Shown here one piece after another: positions 61,529 to 64,000 of a DNA stretch of 64,000 nucleotides. Within the stretch, counting starts at the first letter, position 1; each line of letters opens with the position of its first letter. This DNA is from Alteromonas halophila. GTDB taxonomy: Bacteria; Pseudomonadota; Gammaproteobacteria; Enterobacterales; Alteromonadaceae. The notes under the pieces are model-generated. The model saw nothing but the letters and a program-made list of their open reading frames with translations, was not told the origin of the DNA and made no database searches. The translations under genes were made by a program, and so were the position numbers. The DNA lies in the NCBI RefSeq assembly GCF_014651815.1, contig NZ_BMXP01000002.1, positions 434,001 to 498,000 on the forward strand, read 5' to 3'.

Positions 61529-62887
61529 GTGGTAAGCTTTTACAAGCCCGGCAAAGGAAAATCAGCGCAATCTGCCAGGCCCACCCGGACGCACCTGACC
61601 ATTGATGACTGGGACTGGCAGGGACAGGGTGTGGTGCGTGGTAAACCAGTGACATTTGTCAGCGGTGCGTTACCGGGGGAACGCTGCGAAGTGTCGGTCA
61701 CACACCGAAAAAAGCAGGTAGCCAATGGCCGTGTCATTAATGTCGAGCAACAAAATCCGGCCCGCCAGCTGCCTTTTTGTCCGGTCGCCGGGACCTGTGG
61801 GGGCTGTCAGTTGCAGCATGTTGACAGCGAGGCCGCCCTGACCTGGCGTCAGCAGGCAATCGACAGACTAATCCGAAACGCCACCGGACAAGCAGTAACT
61901 CAGCACATGCACTGGAAGGCGCCACTCACCGGCAATAAGCCAGCTTACCGACGTAAAGCGCGTCTGGCGGTGGATGCGCGTAACCCAGACAAGCTGGCCA
62001 TTGGCTACCGGGCAAGGCAAGACAACCGGGTTATTGATATAGAGGCATGCCCGGTGCTGGTGGAGCAGCTCAGCGTATTAATTGCACCACTGAAAAAGCT
62101 GTTGCGGTCACACAGTGGGGTGCGTCATGTGGGGCATATTGGACTGCTGGCCGGCGAGTCGGTCAGTCAGGTTACCATTAAGGCAACGCGCCCGCTGTCA
62201 GCGGCATTTACAACGGCCTTGTCAGTCTTTGCAAAAGACTGGCAGATTAACCTGTTGGTTGACGGTCATGATGGCGTTATACATACCCTGCATCAGCAGG
62301 CCCCGCTGCATTGTTATGTCTCAGATAATCGTTACATCAGCCCCGGACCTAATGATTTTATTCAGGTTAATCATGAGGTTAATCGCGCGATGATTGCTCA
62401 GGCTATCGACTGGCTTGAAGTAAAGAACGGCGACGTGATTGCCGACTGGTTTTGTGGACTGGGAAATTTTTGGTTGCCGCTGGCCGATCTTGGTGTCCGG
62501 GTTCAGGCTATTGAAGGCGTCGCCGATATGGTGCGAAAAGCAAAACACACTGCACAGGGACAGGGCATTAGCGGCATCGACTGGCAGCATCTCGACCTGG
62601 CTGATTATGAAGTGGTGTGCGAAGCGCTTGCCCGTGACATTCAGAAAGTCCTGCTTGATCCGTCCAGAGAAGGGGCATCAGTAGTATGTCAGGCGCTGGT
62701 GACACATCCTGTTGAACGAATTTTGTATATATCTTGCAACCCCAGTACCTTTTCCCGGGATGCCGGAACATTAACCGCTGGTGGCTATCAGCTTGAGAAG
62801 GCGTCACTGATTGAAATGTTTCCTTATACCCAGCATCTTGAAATGATGGCGTTGTTTACCCATCCGGCAATGATGAAGCGCGAGTAA
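61529..62887 (+). CDS. rlmD: 23S rRNA (uracil-1939-C5) methyltransferase
   Basis: A 452-residue enzyme: TRAM domain (about 20-75), a Fe-S cluster motif (FCPVAGTCGGCQLQH) and a SAM methyltransferase domain with DWFCGLGNFWLPL, LLDPSREGA and the nucleophile Cys in YISCNPSTFSRD. The DPSREGA and NFWLP wording deviates slightly from the common DPPRxGA and NFTLP, but the catalytic residues are present. GTG start. It is followed nine bases later by relA, as in E. coli. Confidence 0.93.
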   Translation: MVSFYKPGKGKSAQSARPTRTHLTIDDWDWQGQGVVRGKPVTFVSGALPGERCEVSVTHRKKQVANGRVINVEQQNPARQLPFCPVAGTCGGCQLQHVDSEAALTWRQQAIDRLIRNATGQAVTQHMHWKAPLTGNKPAYRRKARLAVDARNPDKLAIGYRARQDNRVIDIEACPVLVEQLSVLIAPLKKLLRSHSGVRHVGHIGLLAGESVSQVTIKATRPLSAAFTTALSVFAKDWQINLLVDGHDGVIHTLHQQAPLHCYVSDNRYISPGPNDFIQVNHEVNRAMIAQAIDWLEVKNGDVIADWFCGLGNFWLPLADLGVRVQAIEGVADMVRKAKHTAQGQGISGIDWQHLDLADYEVVCEALARDIQKVLLDPSREGASVVCQALVTHPVERILYISCNPSTFSRDAGTLTAGGYQLEKASLIEMFPYTQHLEMMALFTHPAMMKRE

Positions 62888-62895
62888 CTCTGCTT

Positions 62896-64000
62896 ATGGT
62901 GTCTACAAGAAAAGTACATGAATCTACCCGTCCTTCCTTTGAGCGCTGGCTGGACAGCCTGCAGCTTAGTGAGACCACTAAAGACAAGCTGCGTGCTATC
63001 TCCGACCAGCCCGAACGCTTGCTGGTTGGCCAGGAAATGGTTGAGATCCTGCATCAGCTTAATATGGATGATGCGACGTTACAGGCCGCGCTGGTGTTTC
63101 CCTATTGTCAGGAACACAGCCTTGATGAAGAGCAAATTCAGGCGGAGTTTGGCAACGAGATTTGTCAGCTTATTGTAGGCGTGCGGCGCATGGACGCGAT
63201 TAAGTCGTTGCACGCCCGGCAACTGGATCCGGACAAGACCAACGACAAGTCAGGTGAACAGCACATCGACAGCATTCGCCGTATGTTGCTGGCCATGGTA
63301 GAAGATGTGCGTGCCGTAGTGGTTAAGATGGCAGAGCGCATCTGTGCCCTGCAAAAAGTGAAAAAAGCCGAAGAGGAAACCCGGGTAATGGTTGCCCGGG
63401 AATGTGCGGCGATTTACGCGCCGCTGGCTAACCGGCTGGGCATCGGACAGCTTAAGTGGGAGCTTGAAGATCTGGCCTTTCGCTACCTTCATCCGACCAC
63501 CTACAAACAAATCGCCCGTCAGCTGGATGGCAAACGAAAAGAGCGCGCCCTGTATATCGATAACATCGTTGGTGAGCTGCAGTCGTTGCTGAATTCTGAA
63601 GAGATCCGCGCTGACGTGTACGGGCGGCCAAAACACATTTACAGCATCTGGAAGAAGATGCAGAAAAAACGCCTGACCTTCGAACAGCTCTTTGATATCC
63701 GTGCGGTACGGATTATTGCCGATCGTCTGCAGGACTGTTACGCCGCACTGGGCACAGTGCACGCAAACTTCAAGCATATCCCGAATGAGTTTGATGACTA
63801 TATTGCGACGCCGAAACCTAACGGCTATCAGTCTATTCATACTGTTATTCTGGGGCCGGAAGGCAAACCGGTTGAGATCCAGATCCGGACCAGCAAAATG
63901 CATCAGGATGCCGAGCTGGGCGTCGCAGCGCACTGGAAATATAAGGAAGGCTCAGCCGGAAAGCAGTCAGGTTATGACGAGCGTATCAACTGGCTGCGCC
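62896..64000 (+). CDS. relA: GTP pyrophosphokinase RelA, N-terminal part (cut by window end)
   Basis: The frame is open from ATG 62896 to the window end (368 codons). It shows a degenerate HD domain (FPYCQEHSLDEE instead of HDxxED, as expected for RelA and not SpoT). The synthetase domain follows: GRPKHIYSIWKKMQKK, FDIRAVRIIA, and PNGYQSIHT with EIQIRT and AELGVAAHWKYKEG. RelA makes (p)ppGpp on ribosomes with uncharged tRNA. TGS, helical and ACT parts lie outside the window. Confidence 0.96.
   Translation, partial: MVSTRKVHESTRPSFERWLDSLQLSETTKDKLRAISDQPERLLVGQEMVEILHQLNMDDATLQAALVFPYCQEHSLDEEQIQAEFGNEICQLIVGVRRMDAIKSLHARQLDPDKTNDKSGEQHIDSIRRMLLAMVEDVRAVVVKMAERICALQKVKKAEEETRVMVARECAAIYAPLANRLGIGQLKWELEDLAFRYLHPTTYKQIARQLDGKRKERALYIDNIVGELQSLLNSEEIRADVYGRPKHIYSIWKKMQKKRLTFEQLFDIRAVRIIADRLQDCYAALGTVHANFKHIPNEFDDYIATPKPNGYQSIHTVILGPEGKPVEIQIRTSKMHQDAELGVAAHWKYKEGSAGKQSGYDERINWLR

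Noticed and set aside
62896-63300. Loss of the HDxxED residues in the RelA HD domain
   Set aside because: This is normal for RelA proteins, which lack hydrolase activity; it is not a defect.

Overview
The window looks like a chromosomal segment of a marine gammaproteobacterium, most likely in the Alteromonadaceae (Alteromonas or a close relative). The basis is gene content and order: apaH-apaG-rsmA-pdxA-surA-lptD next to djlA, xerD-dsbC-recJ, recO-pdxJ-acpS-rlmD-relA, a DUF3450/TtpC-type TonB operon, and many TonB-dependent receptors. This rests on protein recognition by eye; genus and species are not determined. No tRNA, rRNA, CRISPR array or intact transposon was seen.

Layout. 1-3.5 kb: hinT, then a low-GC patch with two small membrane-protein genes and a truncated Phd/YefM antitoxin relic (it resembles decayed integron cassettes), then a lipoprotein metallopeptidase on the minus strand. 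4-9 kb: an HDOD protein, a collagen-linker propeller lipoprotein with an internal duplication, and a divergent benE/XRE-cupin pair with two matching palindromic operators. 9-12 kb: rdgC and an orphan sensor kinase, both on the minus strand.

12-28.2 kb is the centrepiece. phoB-phoR-pstS and a prolyl-hydroxylase-like oxygenase are followed by a giant lipoprotein made of three near-identical beta-helix-like units, a large TonB-dependent receptor, and a complete energising operon (DUF3450, TtpC-like, ExbB, ExbD, TonB, TPR). Pho-box-like promoters with similar geometry precede phoB, the lipoprotein and the Ton operon. I read this as a phosphate-starvation-induced outer-membrane uptake system in which sensing, capture, translocation and energy supply lie side by side. 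Next comes a TPR-TonB-like gene interrupted by an in-frame TAG.

29.5-47.4 kb is mixed: an SGNH acyltransferase, a FadD-like ligase, a soluble sugar dehydrogenase, acnB, a DUF192 protein, lysC, a polysaccharide deacetylase, a Bax-like glucosaminidase, a siderophore receptor behind a Fur-box-like site, a transporter-binding-protein remnant, and a chemoreceptor. 47.7-64 kb is conserved housekeeping: lipopolysaccharide and outer-membrane assembly (surA, lptD, djlA), vitamin B6 synthesis (pdxA, pdxJ), rRNA modification (rsmA, rlmD), recombination (xerD, recJ, recO), disulfide isomerisation (dsbC), acpS, and the N-terminal part of relA, which runs off the window end.
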